Source: Cyprinodon diabolis (lineage: Eukaryota > Chordata > Actinopteri > Cyprinodontiformes > Cyprinodontidae). From it: a stretch of DNA of 64,000 nucleotides. Shown here in pieces: positions 10,600 through 21,189 of the stretch; position 1 is the stretch's first letter, and each line of letters starts with the position of its first letter. The translations under genes and the position numbers were made by a program. Where the stretch lies: the NCBI GenBank assembly GCA_030533445.1, contig CM060080.1, positions 4,158,052 through 4,222,051 of the forward strand, written 5' to 3'. The notes below the pieces were generated by a model, which saw only the letters and a program-made list of their open reading frames with translations, searched no databases and was not told where the DNA came from.

Positions 10600-10797
10600 T
10601 ATTATTTTATGTTTATTTTATTTATTTGTTTATTTATTTATATGTTTGTTTCCCTTGTTTTATTTTTATTTATTTTTTACGTTATATGTCTCTTTTTTTT
10701 AAGTTATAATGTCACCAACTGCTGTGTATCTTTGTTTGATGTTTGAATTACTCTGTATTGTTACAGAGAATTGCCAATAAAGCAAAAAAAAAAAAAA
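10600..10797 (+). mobile_element. possible retroposon 3' end with A tail
   Basis: Low-complexity TTTAT-rich sequence leads to AATTGCCAATAAAGC and a run of 13 A at 10785-10797, a typical retroposed 3' end. No coding part identified. Confidence 0.35.
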
Positions 10798-10924
10798 CAT
10801 TATAGACCCAGCTGTTCTCGCGAGTCCTTCCGTATAACAATGATCTCGTATGTGATTGGAGGAGCTATACTCAGAAGAACTTTATCTCCAGTTCCTTTGT
10901 TTGGATTTTGCTGGTACGTGATCA

Positions 10925-11861
10925 ATGGCTGGACGACGTCTAGCGTTCAACTCGCCTTCAACTCCTCTTGGACGCGATGGCGACTCTGCAGTCGAACAGC
11001 TGTGCGGGAGAGACGAACTCAAAGAAGAGAAGCTAGCGGTAAATATATGTTCGATTACTGCCTGCTAAGCTAAAAGCTTAAGCTATGGCTAATAGCAGCC
11101 TAGCCTAAAGCTACGGCTAAAAGCAGCCTAGCCTAAAGCTACGGCTAATAGTAGCCTTGCAAGAACAAGCTTTATTAAAGTGTATTTTTTGTGATTCACA
11201 GGAAGCAGTACGCCGTCTTCACAACTCGGAGACAAATTGCAGGCGCTATGAACCGGAGCAAGGATAAGAGTTAAAGAATATGCTTTCATTCTGCGGTAAA
11301 AGGAAATAGATACGGATGGACATTTTGTTTTAACAGACTAATCTCGCCTCACAATGAGGCGGTGACCTCCTATTATTCATACCACTCTCATTTAATTGTT
11401 TTCCAGCTGCCTGTAAGACGTATTATGAGACGGTACGCAGGAGCTTCAGATATACGCAGTAGAGAACACGTTGCGCGCGGAATGCCGAGCATTCAGAAAA
11501 GACAGAGAGTAAGACTTTATTTGGTGACTATTTTTCAGGTGCATTGATAGATGTGTTGTGTCCATACGCAGTGCATCCCCTCGCATAGTGCTGATTCATT
11601 TGTTTTTTGTTTTTTTTTACAGCTGCTGGAATCGAGGCAGAGTGTGCTAGCTGATGAGGAAGTGGAACTCTGGAATGACCGCCGCCATTTCGTAGGCCGG
11701 ATCTCTCTGAACTCTGTGTTAAGCTGCAGTCCCGGTTAGAAGCGATGCCGAAGTACAGGGCCACGCACAGTAGGCGTCTGCACATCGGACCTGCCTCGGA
11801 GGGAATGCTGCCAGTTACCTCCAACCCCGAGGAAGCAAACGGACCGTTCACGGACTTGTAA
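10925..11861 (+). pseudogene. decayed multi-exon gene of a CACTG element, C14orf93-like
   Basis: Exon 1 (10925-11038) starts MAGRRLAFNSPSTP and ends KEEKLA at a GTAAAT donor. Exon 2 (11202-11262) follows a CAG acceptor, continues EAVRRLHNSETNC, but its donor reads GATAAG. Exon 3 (11407-11508, acceptor CCAG, donor GTAAGA) reads KTYYETVRRSFRYTQ in one frame, then a stop, and IQKRQR in another. Exon 4 (11623-11861, TTTTACAG acceptor) reads LLESRQSVLADEEVELW, then shifts to PDLSELCVKLQSRLEAMPKY and RATHSRRLHIGPASE before TAA. AATAAA lies at 11919-11924. I remember these blocks in this order from fish proteins annotated C14orf93-like. A mid-region between ELW and PDLSELC appears deleted. Function unknown; position suggests an accessory protein of the transposon. 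Confidence 0.68.
11080..11159. repeat. 28-bp tandem repeat, three units
   Basis: Units start AAGCTAYGGCTAAWAGYAGC at 11080, 11108 and 11136 and lie in the first intron of the decayed gene. Confidence 0.9.
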
Positions 11862-11918
11862 TTTTTGGATACGCATGTGTGGGCAGATCCTCGCGTTGTA
11901 TATAGTTGTGTTTGTTTT

Positions 11919-11924
11919 AATAAA
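11919..11924 (+). terminator. polyadenylation signal AATAAA
   Basis: Canonical hexamer 58 bp after the stop of the decayed gene ending at 11861. Confidence 0.6.
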
Positions 11925-12004
11925 GCTCTTTCTTTGCATAAACAGCTTCCTGGCAAATGTTCATTTCCTGTATAAATTCATTCATGTCCTTGATGGTAGC
12001 CTAA

Positions 12005-12180
12005 TAATTGTGTAGTAGTGTAAGATAACATAAATACACAGCATATGAATAAATAAATATATGAATGAATAAATATATGAATAAATAAATAAATATATAT
12101 ATAAATAAATATATATATTTATATATATATAAATATATATATATATTTATGTAAATATATATGTAATTATATATATATGC
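12005..12180. repeat. AT-rich low-complexity tract (AAATATAT-type)
   Basis: Interrupted TAAATAAATATAT and (TA)n runs; the open frames across it are artefacts of base composition. Confidence 0.9.
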
Positions 12181-12184
12181 CAAC

Positions 12185-12378
12185 CAATCACGAGCGACTT
12201 TACTTGTTTAAAAAGAAGCGGTTCCGTCCAATACTCAGTAAGAAAATTAAAGCCTGGCGTGGCCACGTGTGGTTTTGCTGCCAATCACGAGCGATTTTAC
12301 TTGTTTGAGAATAGTGGTTTCAGCCAATACTGAGTAGGTTATTCAAGCCAGACCTGGCCAGCCGCGCGGGTTCGCTGC
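12185..12378. promoter_or_regulatory. 97-bp tandem duplication with four CCAAT motifs
   Basis: CAATCACGAGCGA at 12185 and 12282 begins two diverged units, each also containing CCAATACTSAGTA and a CCTGG/GGCCA-rich end. CCAAT boxes spaced this way suggest a duplicated promoter, here near the right end of the CACTG element. Direction and use unknown. Confidence 0.5.
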
Positions 12379-12563
12379 ATTCATATGCTAATTAGGGCCA
12401 TTTTTACCGCTGATCGCTCTCCACATACGTCAGAGTCCGTTCCCGACAATTTGTGGCACTGACAAACGGGGACAAGCGCGGGTTGCAAATTGTCGGAAAC
12501 TGACGAAAATCAGGGAGATCTGTGGGAGTTTACGGGGACGAAAATCTCACTTTTCATGCAGTG

Positions 12564-12716
12564 GTAACCACTGAAGGAACATTCAATGGCCTGTTCCGAA
12601 GGTCTGTGAAAAGCATACATTTAGTTTTGTCTGCATTGAGCACACGTTACAACTCTTTGAACTTGAGCATGTTTCCCTGAGATATAAAAATATCTGCACA
12701 GCAGAGAGCTAAGGGG
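12564..12716 (-). pseudogene. LINE RT segment upstream of the 9164-12563 insertion
   Basis: The minus strand reads LNADKTKCMLFT (around 12604-12640), the conserved post-catalytic RT motif, then PLNVPSVVT up to the insertion. Removing the inserted element and one target triplet joins this in frame to LDGREIQIV at 9163. Confidence 0.8.
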
Positions 12717-12872
12717 AGAATAGACAGTGGTTGACGTGGGTTATTATTGACCTTCCACTGCAGAAATGTATTCACCATATAAAAAACTGAAACTTAACCA
12801 GACTACACAATAGTTGACTTGGATTATTGAACTTGTACTGCAGAGATTTACTGATTTATAAATAAGTAAAAT

Positions 12873-13178
12873 GCTGATGATACTACGCTATATTTGCTTA
12901 TGAATTCAGATGAAGCTAACCCATCACATAGATTACAGGCATGTCATGAAGGCGTAGAAACCTGGATGACTCTTGGATGTCAGTCACTACATTTGGATGG
13001 GATTAAATATATCTCAGAAAATAAAGGACATAAATCTTGGTGTTACTTTTGATCGGGACCTGTCATTTAAATCCCATATCAAAGGTTTTCTAAAATTTCC
13101 GTCTTTCATCCTTAATATTGCAAAATTAGAAATATCCTGTCCAACTGGGATGCTGAGAAACTAGTCTATGCATGCCTA

Positions 13179-13181
<3 letters not shown>
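12873..13181 (+). pseudogene. fragment of a second LINE reverse transcriptase
   Basis: Plus-strand reading begins ADDTTLYLLMNSDEA (catalytic ADD box), continues ETWMT, then, after frame breaks, NLGVTFDRDLSFKSHIK and WDAEKLVYA. The order of motifs is that of a non-LTR RT. The copy ends abruptly in the (TTA)n run at 13179. Confidence 0.82.

Positions 13182-13224
<43 letters not shown>
13179..13224. repeat. (TTA)n microsatellite
   Basis: About 15 perfect TTA units. Confidence 0.97.
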
Positions 13225-13714
13225 GCGGCTTTCAAGGTAGTATGCTAGGTTTAGCAATGCTAACCATACAGGTTTTAGCATTTTATTTTTAGTAATACTT
13301 ACCTCATGAGTCTTGCAAAGGGTGTTGTGAATAATTCTGAGAATGGCCAGACCTGATGAGTGTGCATGCAGAGGAGGAGGGACAAAGACCAATGCATCTG
13401 ATTGTTTGTTTTGATCAGAGTTTATAGAGGCTTGCAGCTCTAAAAGAATTCAGATTTCTTTTCCCATCCTTTTTCTCAATACATAAGTTATTGACTACTC
13501 TCAGGATAGAAGGACCATTTCACTCTATATAACAAAAGTGTTTCTGAACAGGACTATCGACTACAAAGTAGCAGCCATTCAAAATTTACCGACTTTCCTT
13601 GATGGGTCCTTGTCTGGCCCCTACAATTCCTTTTTAAACATCCAGCTTTGTACTGAAACATTCTTTGTGTCATCATTTGTGGACATTAAAATCTTAAGAG
13701 AAGCATCAACTCTT

Positions 13715-14173
13715 TAACCTGACTCCGCCAGATGGATATGCTCCGCAAAATACTGGTTAGCTGATTGGCCTATGTTGGGGATAGACGGGTCAAATAAACC
13801 AATCAGATCAACGAAGCATATGACATACTAACAGCCAGGCTACTCTTGTCGAAACCAGTCGGGAGAAGAGCAAAAACATCTTTTCCTCTGAGAAAAGCCT
13901 CCAGAGCAGTGTTTTGCTCTTCTTTCAGTGAAGAAATACTCTGTAATTCCAATAAAACTTGCGCGATAGCCACGCTAACGCTAGTTTCATCGGCTGAAGC
14001 CGCCATGTTCTTTAGACTGAACTGTCGCACTTCTCGTTGCGTCACACATCAACCCGCCTCAAAGCCAATGCTGATTGGACGTTCGTTTGGTGAACGGCTC
14101 CAAATTTTCTTTAACGGAGAGTCTCCAGACTGATCTGCGAGTGAAATCTTGAAAGCTCGCGAGATCAGGATGG
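13715..14173 (-). mobile_element. helicase-exon MITE, subfamily A copy 1, partial
   Basis: Begins TAACCTGACTCCGCC like the complete copy at 58995 and carries the same exon and leader in the same order. About 45 bp near the 13750 side are missing relative to 58995 (CTCCGC joined directly to AAAATACTGG), and the opposite end stops at GATCAGGATGG, short of the terminus. No target duplication is therefore visible. Confidence 0.88.
13803..14012 (-). pseudogene. RecQ-like helicase first exon, subfamily A copy 1
   Basis: Reads MAASADETSVSVAIAQVLLE, then SSLKEEQNTALEAFLRGKDV and FALLPTGFDKSS. The Walker A glycine is replaced by Asp (TGFDKS), which would abolish the P-loop. Downstream residues differ from the 59.1-kb copy. 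Confidence 0.75.
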
Positions 14174-14234
14174 AGGTAGAGGATTAGCAGAACGATCCAA
14201 GAGAATTTCAGTGCAGACAGATGTTTATCCTTGC

Positions 14235-14870
14235 TTCTATCCTGTTCCTTTTGTGGTTCTCACTTTCTAATACTTCATCCAATATAGTTAGGTTATCCTG
14301 AGCTATTTTCTTTATTTGTGCTGCTATATGTTCAGGCTGCTGGATCACTTTGGGACCACTTGTATTTGTTAAGTTCCACTCATAACGTTCTGCTCTCTCT
14401 GCTTTTTCTCATCATAGTAATTTCATCTGGTCTTTTCCTGTTCGGCTGTGACTCCATCCTGGATTGAAATATCAGCTCTGCTGCCGCCATCGACATCTCT
14501 ATTTATAGATTTTGGAGCTTGGCCAGTTTCCAGTGTAGTCTTGTTTCTTTTACTGTGGTTAACTGTATGCAATCTCTTTGATAATCTGACAAGAGAATTG
14601 GCCTGCTGCTTGTCTGCCTGGGTGTGTGTTTCCTAGAGGGGCCGCCTGTGGAGCTCGTTAACAGTTAAGATTTGTACCTCTGCTTCTTTCTGTATGTCTG
14701 CTTCTGTCTCCTTGAACCTCAGTCGGCCTCTGCAGATGGCCGCTCACACTGAGCCTGGTTCTGCTGAAGGTTTCTTCCTGTTAAAAGGGAGTTTTCCTCT
14801 CCACTCTCGCTACATACATGCCCAGCATGAGGGGTTTCTTGACAGTTAACTTGCATGTTTTGCAAGTCAA
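14235..14870 (+). repeat. dispersed repeat family E, plus strand
   Basis: Shares CGTTCTGCTCTCTCTGC, GGCTGTGACTCCATCCTGGA and GATGGCCGCTCACACTGAGC with 41658-42173 and, reversed, with 35873-36380. Family members end AATAAACTGAATTGAATTGA, a LINE-like tail. No frame was found, so it is probably a retrotransposon 3' UTR. Confidence 0.7.
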
Positions 14871-14984
14871 TTTTGCACAGCTAATGTAAAACACATGGGC
14901 AAAAGCCCTACACTGATCAGCTTTAGAGCTCAACTCAAACTACAGATGAAAACAAACCAGTCATGTAACCACTAAACTCTTAAC

Positions 14985-15168
14985 ATTTCCTTGTGATGCT
15001 TATATTGTATATTATATGTTCTTTCTTATGTATTTGCCTGCCTAGGGACTACGGATGAAAACTAGCTTTGTAGCTATAATCCGGCATATTTACATTTGTT
15101 TTTATACTGATGTTCATTAATGTCCATTGTCCCTATTCAAATAAATAAATAAAATAAAATAAAAATGG
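14985..15168 (+). repeat. dispersed repeat family F (LINE-like 3' end)
   Basis: GGGACTACGGATGAAAACTAGC, CCGGCATATTTACAT and AATGTCCATTGTCCCTA followed by an AAATAAAT run also occur at 22205-22392. This is the form of a LINE 3' UTR and tail. Confidence 0.68.
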
Positions 15169-15179
15169 CAATTATTAAA

Positions 15180-16990
15180 GATAATTTTTAATCAGATCTC
15201 TTTTTTCTTCTTTGAAACTGTTGCATAAAACAATTACTTGATTTCCCCACACGTGAATCGCTTCTTTTGCCCCTGATTGCTGTCTTTTCAGTAAAGTTAG
15301 TTGTATGCAGCATGGATTTGGGATTTAAAGATTAAGACTTGAGACTTGCAAAAAACAATTCAGCCCAACCTCTGCTAAAATTACTCTGGACTGAGTGAGT
15401 AAGACAAGTCTATTTTTGGTTATCTTTTACCTAGCAGATTCAAGAGTCAATTTCCTGCTCTGCAGACGTTATAAACTGAAACAAAAAAGAGTTTAAGAAA
15501 ATATGTCAGATAACAGAAAATTGGATTATGAGTTTCAAAATGATAGATAATAACAAAAGAAAAAGAGAAAAGCATACAGCATCTCTTACTAAACAATGTG
15601 TAAATATCAAGCTCTAAGTTCTAGCTAACTGCATTTTTTAAAATGTGGACTTATTCTGTAATCTTTCCTTGCATTAATGTTCTTAGCTGCAGCTTTTTTA
15701 TCGATGTGCTCCATATATCAGGTATTTTTGTTTTGGTGAGAGTAGAAGATGTTAAAGGCCGTCATTTGGTCCAAGGAACACACAACCTTGGACCCAACGA
15801 GCGCGGCCTCTGTAACACCCCTTGCTGCCACCGCCTAGTAAACAGTCCATTAGTGTAGAGCTCCAAGGTAAACATATTTACTGGCTGGTGACGGCTTGCC
15901 AGTGTGGCTCCTTAGGCCCCGTGGCAGAGGGGATTTCATTAGGCAGAGGGCAGGGGGAGAAAGGAGGAAATTAATGTGCCATTCAAGATTTCTTTGTTTC
16001 CCATCAACATGATCACAGACAGGCTGCAGGGAAGAGATGATTTACGCACACAAAGGAAAGAGACGGGGAGAAAGAAGGGAGGGTAGGAAGGAGGGAGAGA
16101 GTACATCACAAAAGGCTCCCAGTGCGTGAAATGTCTTCCTTTTGGTGGAAATGTTCTTGTCACATTTTTTTGTTATGGCTTGAAGTGCTGGAATTGTTTT
16201 CAGTCAGAAAAGCCTCCTTCTTTGTCATTAAGGATTGGAAAAGGAAGTATATCTGAGTGAAAAACACCAACAGGCACAACAATGTAATGCTTTTTTCTTT
16301 TCAGTTAAATACAAAGTAATCCAACCAGTGCAGTAATGTCCTGCAGCCTTGTTAAGAACCTGTTAAACAATGGAGGTTGTTTCTTTTTTTGTTTTTTGTA
16401 ATGCATGCTTTGAAACCTGGAGGATATCATTCTCTGCAATGCCTCGCTTCATAAATAACGTGGGTTTTGCAATTAACTGTTGGAAAAATTGAGTACAAAG
16501 TAGACTATGAGTTTAGAAATTATCTTGTTACGCAGCATCATTACTCCGTCAGACATAAAAAAAGCAATAAAAGATCATTAAAAACTTTAAAGAGTGCAGT
16601 TTTAGGCGGTGAAACTGCAGTCATGAGTAACATAATCTAAGTAACTTTATGTTTACACTCTAGGCTCACTTTTACTTGTTCCGACTTATTGTTGAAGAGA
16701 CTCAGTAAAGGCATGCTATTACAATGCTTCCCCATTGGGAAAAATATTATAAAACAGCAATGCAAGAAAGTAAGGCTGAAATATTTAAAATAAAAATATA
16801 TATATTGTGATTTTATTTAGATTTTCCTTTGAATCAAACACAATTCCTATTTTCTCAAACTTTGTCATTTCAAACCATTAATTTTTTTCCTTTATTTAAA
16901 GTATTTTATATTCAAAATTTTAGATATTTACATTTTCCAAATTGTAGTTTTTTTAATTGTTTGTTTTTTAATCCGAAAAATTTAAATCTT
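15180..16990. other. non-coding DNA, no repeats recognised
   Basis: No coding evidence. The segment about 15750-16060 is less AT-rich and of mixed composition and is a candidate for single-copy conserved non-coding sequence, which only alignment could show. Confidence 0.4.
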
Positions 16991-16993
16991 TCA

Positions 16994-17030
16994 GGTGTGT
17001 GTGTGTGTGTGTGTGGGGGTGGGGGGGTTA
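16994..17030. repeat. (GT)n microsatellite with G-rich end
   Basis: About ten GT units run into GGGGGTGGGGGGG. Confidence 0.95.
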
Positions 17031-17288
17031 TTCCTCTATTTTTTTGGCCAGTCATTTAGTGTTTGTATTTCGTTTGAAGTGATGAGAATGTGATCTGCGA
17101 AAAACAATTTGAAAAGAACACGATTCGTAAAACTCAATCTGAAAAAGACAATTTTGAAAATATAAAAAATTTAAAAAATAAGACAAAAGTAATGACTATA
17201 GGTAGTCCCAAAGGTTTTTTTAATTAGGTGTTTTTCGGTATTTCATTTCTGGATTGACTTTTTAAAATGTCCACAAAATGTTTTCGTT

Positions 17289-18174
17289 GCATAGATCTGT
17301 GTGCTAGCCTGCATAGATCTGTGTGCCAGCCTGCGTAGATTTGTGTGCTAGCCTGCATAGATCTGTGTGATAGTCTGCCTAGATCTGTGTGCTAGCCTGC
17401 ATAGATCTGTGCGCTAGCCTGCGTAGATCTGTGCGCTAGCCTGCATAAATCTGTGTGCTAGCTGCATAGATCTGTGTGCTAGCCTGGATAGGTCTGTGTG
17501 CTAGCCTGCATAGATCTGTGCGCTAGCCTGCATAGATCTGTGTTCTAGCTGCATAGATCTGTGTGCTAGCCTGGATAGGTCTGTGTGCTAGCCTGCATAG
17601 ATCTGTGCGCTAGCCTGCATAGATCTGTGTTCTAGCTGCATAGATCTGTGTGCTAGCCTGGATAGGTCTGTGTGCTAGCCTGCATAGATCTGTGCGCTAG
17701 CCTGCATAGATCTGTGTTCTAGCTGCATAGATCTGTGTGCTAGCCTAGATAGGTCTGTGTGCTAGCCTGCATAGATCTGTGCGCTAGCCTCGATAGATCT
17801 GTGTACTAGCCTGCATAGGTCTGTGTGCTAGCCTGCATAGATCTGTGTGCTAGCCTGCATAAATCTGTGTGCTAGCTGCATAAATCTGTGTGATAGCCTA
17901 CATTGATCTGTGTGATAGCCTGCCTAGATCTGTGTGCTAGCCTGCGTAGGTCTGTGTGCTAGCCTGCATAGATCTGTGTGCTAGTCTGCGTAGATCTGTG
18001 TGCTAGCTGCATAAATCTGTCTGATAGCCTACATAGATCTGTGTGATAGCCTGCGTAGATCTGTTTGCTAGCCTGCATAGATCTGTGTGCTAGCCTGCAT
18101 AGATCTGTGTGACAACCTGCATAGATCTGTGTGCTAGCTGCATAGATCTGTGTGCTAGCTGCATAGATCTGTGT
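17289..18174. repeat. 22-bp minisatellite, about 40 units, with 87-bp higher-order repeat
   Basis: Consensus unit CATAGATCTGTGTGCTAGCCTG-like, with 21-bp variants lacking one base (GCTAGCTGCAT). From 17461 a four-unit block (22+22+22+21 = 87 bp) repeats with starts at 17461, 17548, 17635 and 17722, each block carrying the same variants in the same order (GGATAGG, GTGCGC, GTGTTC). No coding role seen. Confidence 0.97.
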
Positions 18175-18205
18175 CCCTTCAATTTGATGGAAAAACCCAC
18201 TTTAA

Positions 18206-18648
18206 AGGGGAGCGCCATTTTTTTTACATTGGGCCCTTGATTTTACGTTATTACATCATGTTCTACTCACTCATATTAGTTTTGTGTCATTTGGAGCTGT
18301 TCTGAAGATCATGGTTTGTAATCCAAGTAACGTCTTCCAATGGGCAACAGGTTGAAGGCACAAACTGAACTGTTCATAATTTATTCTTTATGGTACGCCA
18401 GCATTCATACCATGTAGGCCAATCACTGTCCCCCAGACATCCGCAGTTATATTTTTTATATTTATATATTTTTAAAACAAAGCGGAGTGTGTGTGACGTC
18501 ATCCGCACGCCGGACTGGAGTTGTGACAGGCAGCACGGGCCACAGGCGTCTACGCTCTACCACTTCTATTCATTCGGCTAGCTAATCTGAATCGTTCAAT
18601 TCCATTTCGAGAGCGAGGCCTAATGTAAAAAGAAAAAGGTGTTCCCCT
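18206..18648. mobile_element. TTAA-flanked MITE, 443 bp
   Basis: Ends AGGGGAGCGCC and the inverted GGTGTTCCCCT, continuing as imperfect 28-bp inverted repeats (TTTTACATT near both ends), flanked by TTAA at 18202-18205 and 18649-18652. Target site fits piggyBac- or Kolobok-type elements. No transposase inside. Confidence 0.78.
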
Positions 18649-19013
18649 TTAAGTTTATTAGCACCACTTCATCTATTTTTTTAATATTTGCAAATCCCCA
18701 AGAGCAGGACCTGTTGCCTAAGATTTAGACCCTGCAGAGGGGCTTGGATGCTACAATGCTGAAATTTGGCTGACCCAGTCCTTGTGGATGTACCAAAAAC
18801 CACTTTATTAAAAATAATGTGGCCAAAGGTCAGAACCACTGGAATTTGAAAATTCCGATTTAATTGCGGATGCAATTAATTGCCCAGACGTTTGAGGAAG
18901 ACAGTGTAGTTGAATGCCTTTGCTGCTCTTCTCTAACCAGGAACCCGTCCTTATCTTAGTTTTACCACCTCTTACATCCTACCTTTTTTTTTAAGATCAG
19001 CAGATCTTTCTCA

Positions 19014-19266
19014 TACGGAAGAGGATTTGGGCCACTGAAAAAAAAAAAGTAAACTGATTTTTAAATTTTAATTTTAACATGGGAAAAAAGTCAGAATTCT
19101 GACTTTTTTCTCAGAATTCTGACTTTAATCTCAGAATTCTGACTTTTTTCTCAGAAGTCTGAGATTAAAGTCAGAATTCTGACTTTTTTCCCATACTATA
19201 CTGAAATACAATAAAAAAAATCTGTTAACTTTTTTTTTTTTTCAGTGGCCCTAATCCTCTTCCGTA
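19014..19266. mobile_element. foldback MITE with 6-bp target duplication, copy 1
   Basis: Termini TACGGAAGAGGAT and ATCCTCTTCCGTA are inverted. TTCTCA is duplicated at 19008-19013 and 19267-19272. The interior is a tandem of palindromic GTCAGAATTCTGAC units about 20-22 bp apart. A second copy is at 49879. Six-base duplications are, from memory, a feature of IS3EU-type elements; assignment is tentative. Confidence 0.85.
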
Positions 19267-19274
19267 TTCTCACC

Positions 19275-20808
19275 TTAAATAGTTGTTGTCTTATCTTTTT
19301 TATTTTGGAGATACAGGCTTAGAAAAACATGTATAAATGTTTTGGCAATAAAATTAAGATGCAAAAAACAAACATGTGTTGATTAAATTTGTTCCTGTTC
19401 ATTTATGTACTATTTGTGACAAAACAGCTGGGAGAAAACCTTTTAAAGCTGAGTCCCACTTTAATGAAAATGACCCCCCCCAAACTAATTAATGCACTTA
19501 ATTGAACTGTTATATGTGCTGTAAAATTATGCAACTGGTAAAGAAGTTGAATGTGTTGTGGTCTTCTTAATTAAACAACTTACTTTTATTGCCAGTCATT
19601 AAGTGAATTAAGGGAACTTCGATATCTTGTTATGACTTAAACTGGAGGATTCTAACATTGATCTGAACCATTGTCGGTCTGTTTAGGTGTTTAGGTGATC
19701 CTGCATCAACAGACATATCTGGGGAAAGGTGCTGAAGCAAAAAAAAAAAAAAAACAAATCCCTAAAATTATACATAAAATATAAAAACCCCAGAGGCCTT
19801 ACAGCACAGCTGCATTTAAACAGAGATTAAATGACACCCAGGTTGACATTATTTAACAGCTGTGAAACAGGATGTTGCACTGGATTTTATTTAGTTAGAG
19901 TAAAAGAGGCACATCTTTGGCACATCACCCTGAATCCCAACAACAAGCAAAACTCATATTCTTCTCTATTCTTCATCCTCCCTTCCACCTATTCAGTTGA
20001 CATTCAGGGTTGCCTGACACCTGTGAGCAACATGCAGGATGACATGAGCCGCATATAAATGACTGCAGTAGAAAAACATGACCCTTTTTATTTAGACGCG
20101 TAGGCAGTGTATTTTCAGATGCCCATCTCGCTGCGTTCGGAAGCGCTTTTATGCAGTTGGTGACCTTCGGTGGTGGAGCAGGTGTTTAGGGTCTGATAAC
20201 ATCGTGACAGAGAGAACAGGTGTGACTGCATAGAGACAGGAAGGACGCACACACAAACACACACAGATTTTCTTTGTTGTTTGACGATACAACTGATTAA
20301 AAGGCTGTGGTGTTACAGCACATTGGATTCTTTCTCTATTTGGATACAAAGTGCTGCAGCTTGGAAGGGATAAAATCGATCTGAAATAGAACTAACTGTA
20401 CTGTCCACCAAGCTGCTTCATCATAACAGTTGTTCAATGCCAAGTGTGCAAATATAACTAAGAGTTAGGATACTTCATAACTTTAAATATTGCTTTATAA
20501 CTGAATTATAATTTTAGCCCCTTGATATTTATCTTATTTTCATAGATTATCATCTTTACATGAAGTTTGTGACCCCATTAAAACCCCACTTCTAAACACT
20601 TTGTCATTGCTTACCTGTGTAAATGAGTCATAAACTGCTATTTACTCATTTAAACATGTGTTTAATCATTTTAGAAGAAAAATAAATAAATAGAACTGAA
20701 TCAGATTCTTTCTCATACCCCATTTTTTTCCTTGCAAAGGCAAACATGAGAGTTCGACTTATGTATTATCCCTGTTCATGAACAGTAGATGTAGCCTTAG
20801 CATCATTA
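19275..20808. other. non-coding DNA, nothing recognised
   Basis: No motif-bearing frame or clear repeat boundary. Confidence 0.45.
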
Positions 20809-20810
20809 GC

Positions 20811-21000
20811 AATTAATTCAGTTCAATTTATTTCTATAGCACCAGTTTACATCATGTCATCTCAAGGTACTTTACAGTTCAACCAGATCATCCTGTCAGA
20901 TTGATTCAAAGTTTTCTATCTAAGGAAAACCAGTTGATTGCATGCTTTTTATGACAGGGGAGAGGAAAAACTCCCTTTTATTTTTATTTATTTATTTATT
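20811..21000 (-). repeat. dispersed repeat family E, 3'-end fragment
   Basis: TTCAGTTCAATTTATTTCTATAG and TCTCAAGGTACTTTACAG with GTTTTCTATCTAAGGAAAAC match the reverse of the tail region of 41658-42173 and the minus copy at 35873. Confidence 0.65.
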
Positions 21001-21081
21001 TTCCCCCTGTGTGCTGAATCTCTCTAAAGTCACAATAGTAACACCAGTGGAGGTTAGAATATATGATGACAGTTCAGTTTT

Positions 21082-21185
21082 AAGAAGCAAGCCAAGGAAG
21101 GGGAAGTTTGTTTGTACAGCAAAATTCACTACAAAGACAATTCAAAGTGCTTTACATGAATTAACACAATAAAACAGAAGTAAAA
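21082..21185 (-). repeat. short LINE- or SINE-like tail fragment
   Basis: GGGGAAGTTTGTTTGTACAG and CAATTCAAAGTGCTTTACAT are words I associate with 3' ends of fish retroposons. Short and isolated. Confidence 0.4.
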
Positions 21186-21189
21186 TAAA

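Larger units (their letters stand above)
9164..12563 (+). mobile_element. CACTG-ended (EnSpm/CACTA-like) DNA element, 3400 bp
   Basis: Inverted termini CACTGCATGAAAAGTG... at 9164-9187 and 12540-12563 match at 23 of 24 positions. Flanking triplets GCA (9161-9163) and GTA (12564-12566) fit a 3-bp target duplication with one change. Subterminal motifs recur in the same orientation near both ends (AAATTGTCRGAAAYTGACG at 9274 and 12487; GTTTACGG near 9234 and 12527), as CACTA subterminal repeats do. It interrupts a LINE frame that rejoins in sense when the element is removed. Contents: a Tc1 fragment, a retro-like tail, a decayed multi-exon gene and a CCAAT-rich duplicated region. No transposase frame survives. 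CACTA assignment is inference from the ends. Confidence 0.82.
7780..12716 (-). mobile_element. LINE (non-LTR), minus strand, broken by two later insertions
   Basis: Three blocks form one element. RT-domain sequence at 12564-12716 includes LNADKTKCMLFT on the minus strand. The C-terminal part lies at 8494-9163. The 3' UTR runs from about 8490 to 7780 and contains GGCCAGGTCTCCCTTG and ends ACCTGGTTAAATAAAGG. The CACTG-ended element (9164-12563) splits the coding frame and the helicase MITE (7803-8357) splits the 3' UTR. The 5' half, including endonuclease and catalytic RT boxes, is absent. Clade not assigned. Confidence 0.85.

Noticed and set aside
12001..12183. 60-codon frame rich in Tyr and Ile
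   Set aside because: Product of the AT low-complexity tract.
17289..18174. CRISPR array
   Set aside because: Units are contiguous with no unique spacers; it is a eukaryotic minisatellite.
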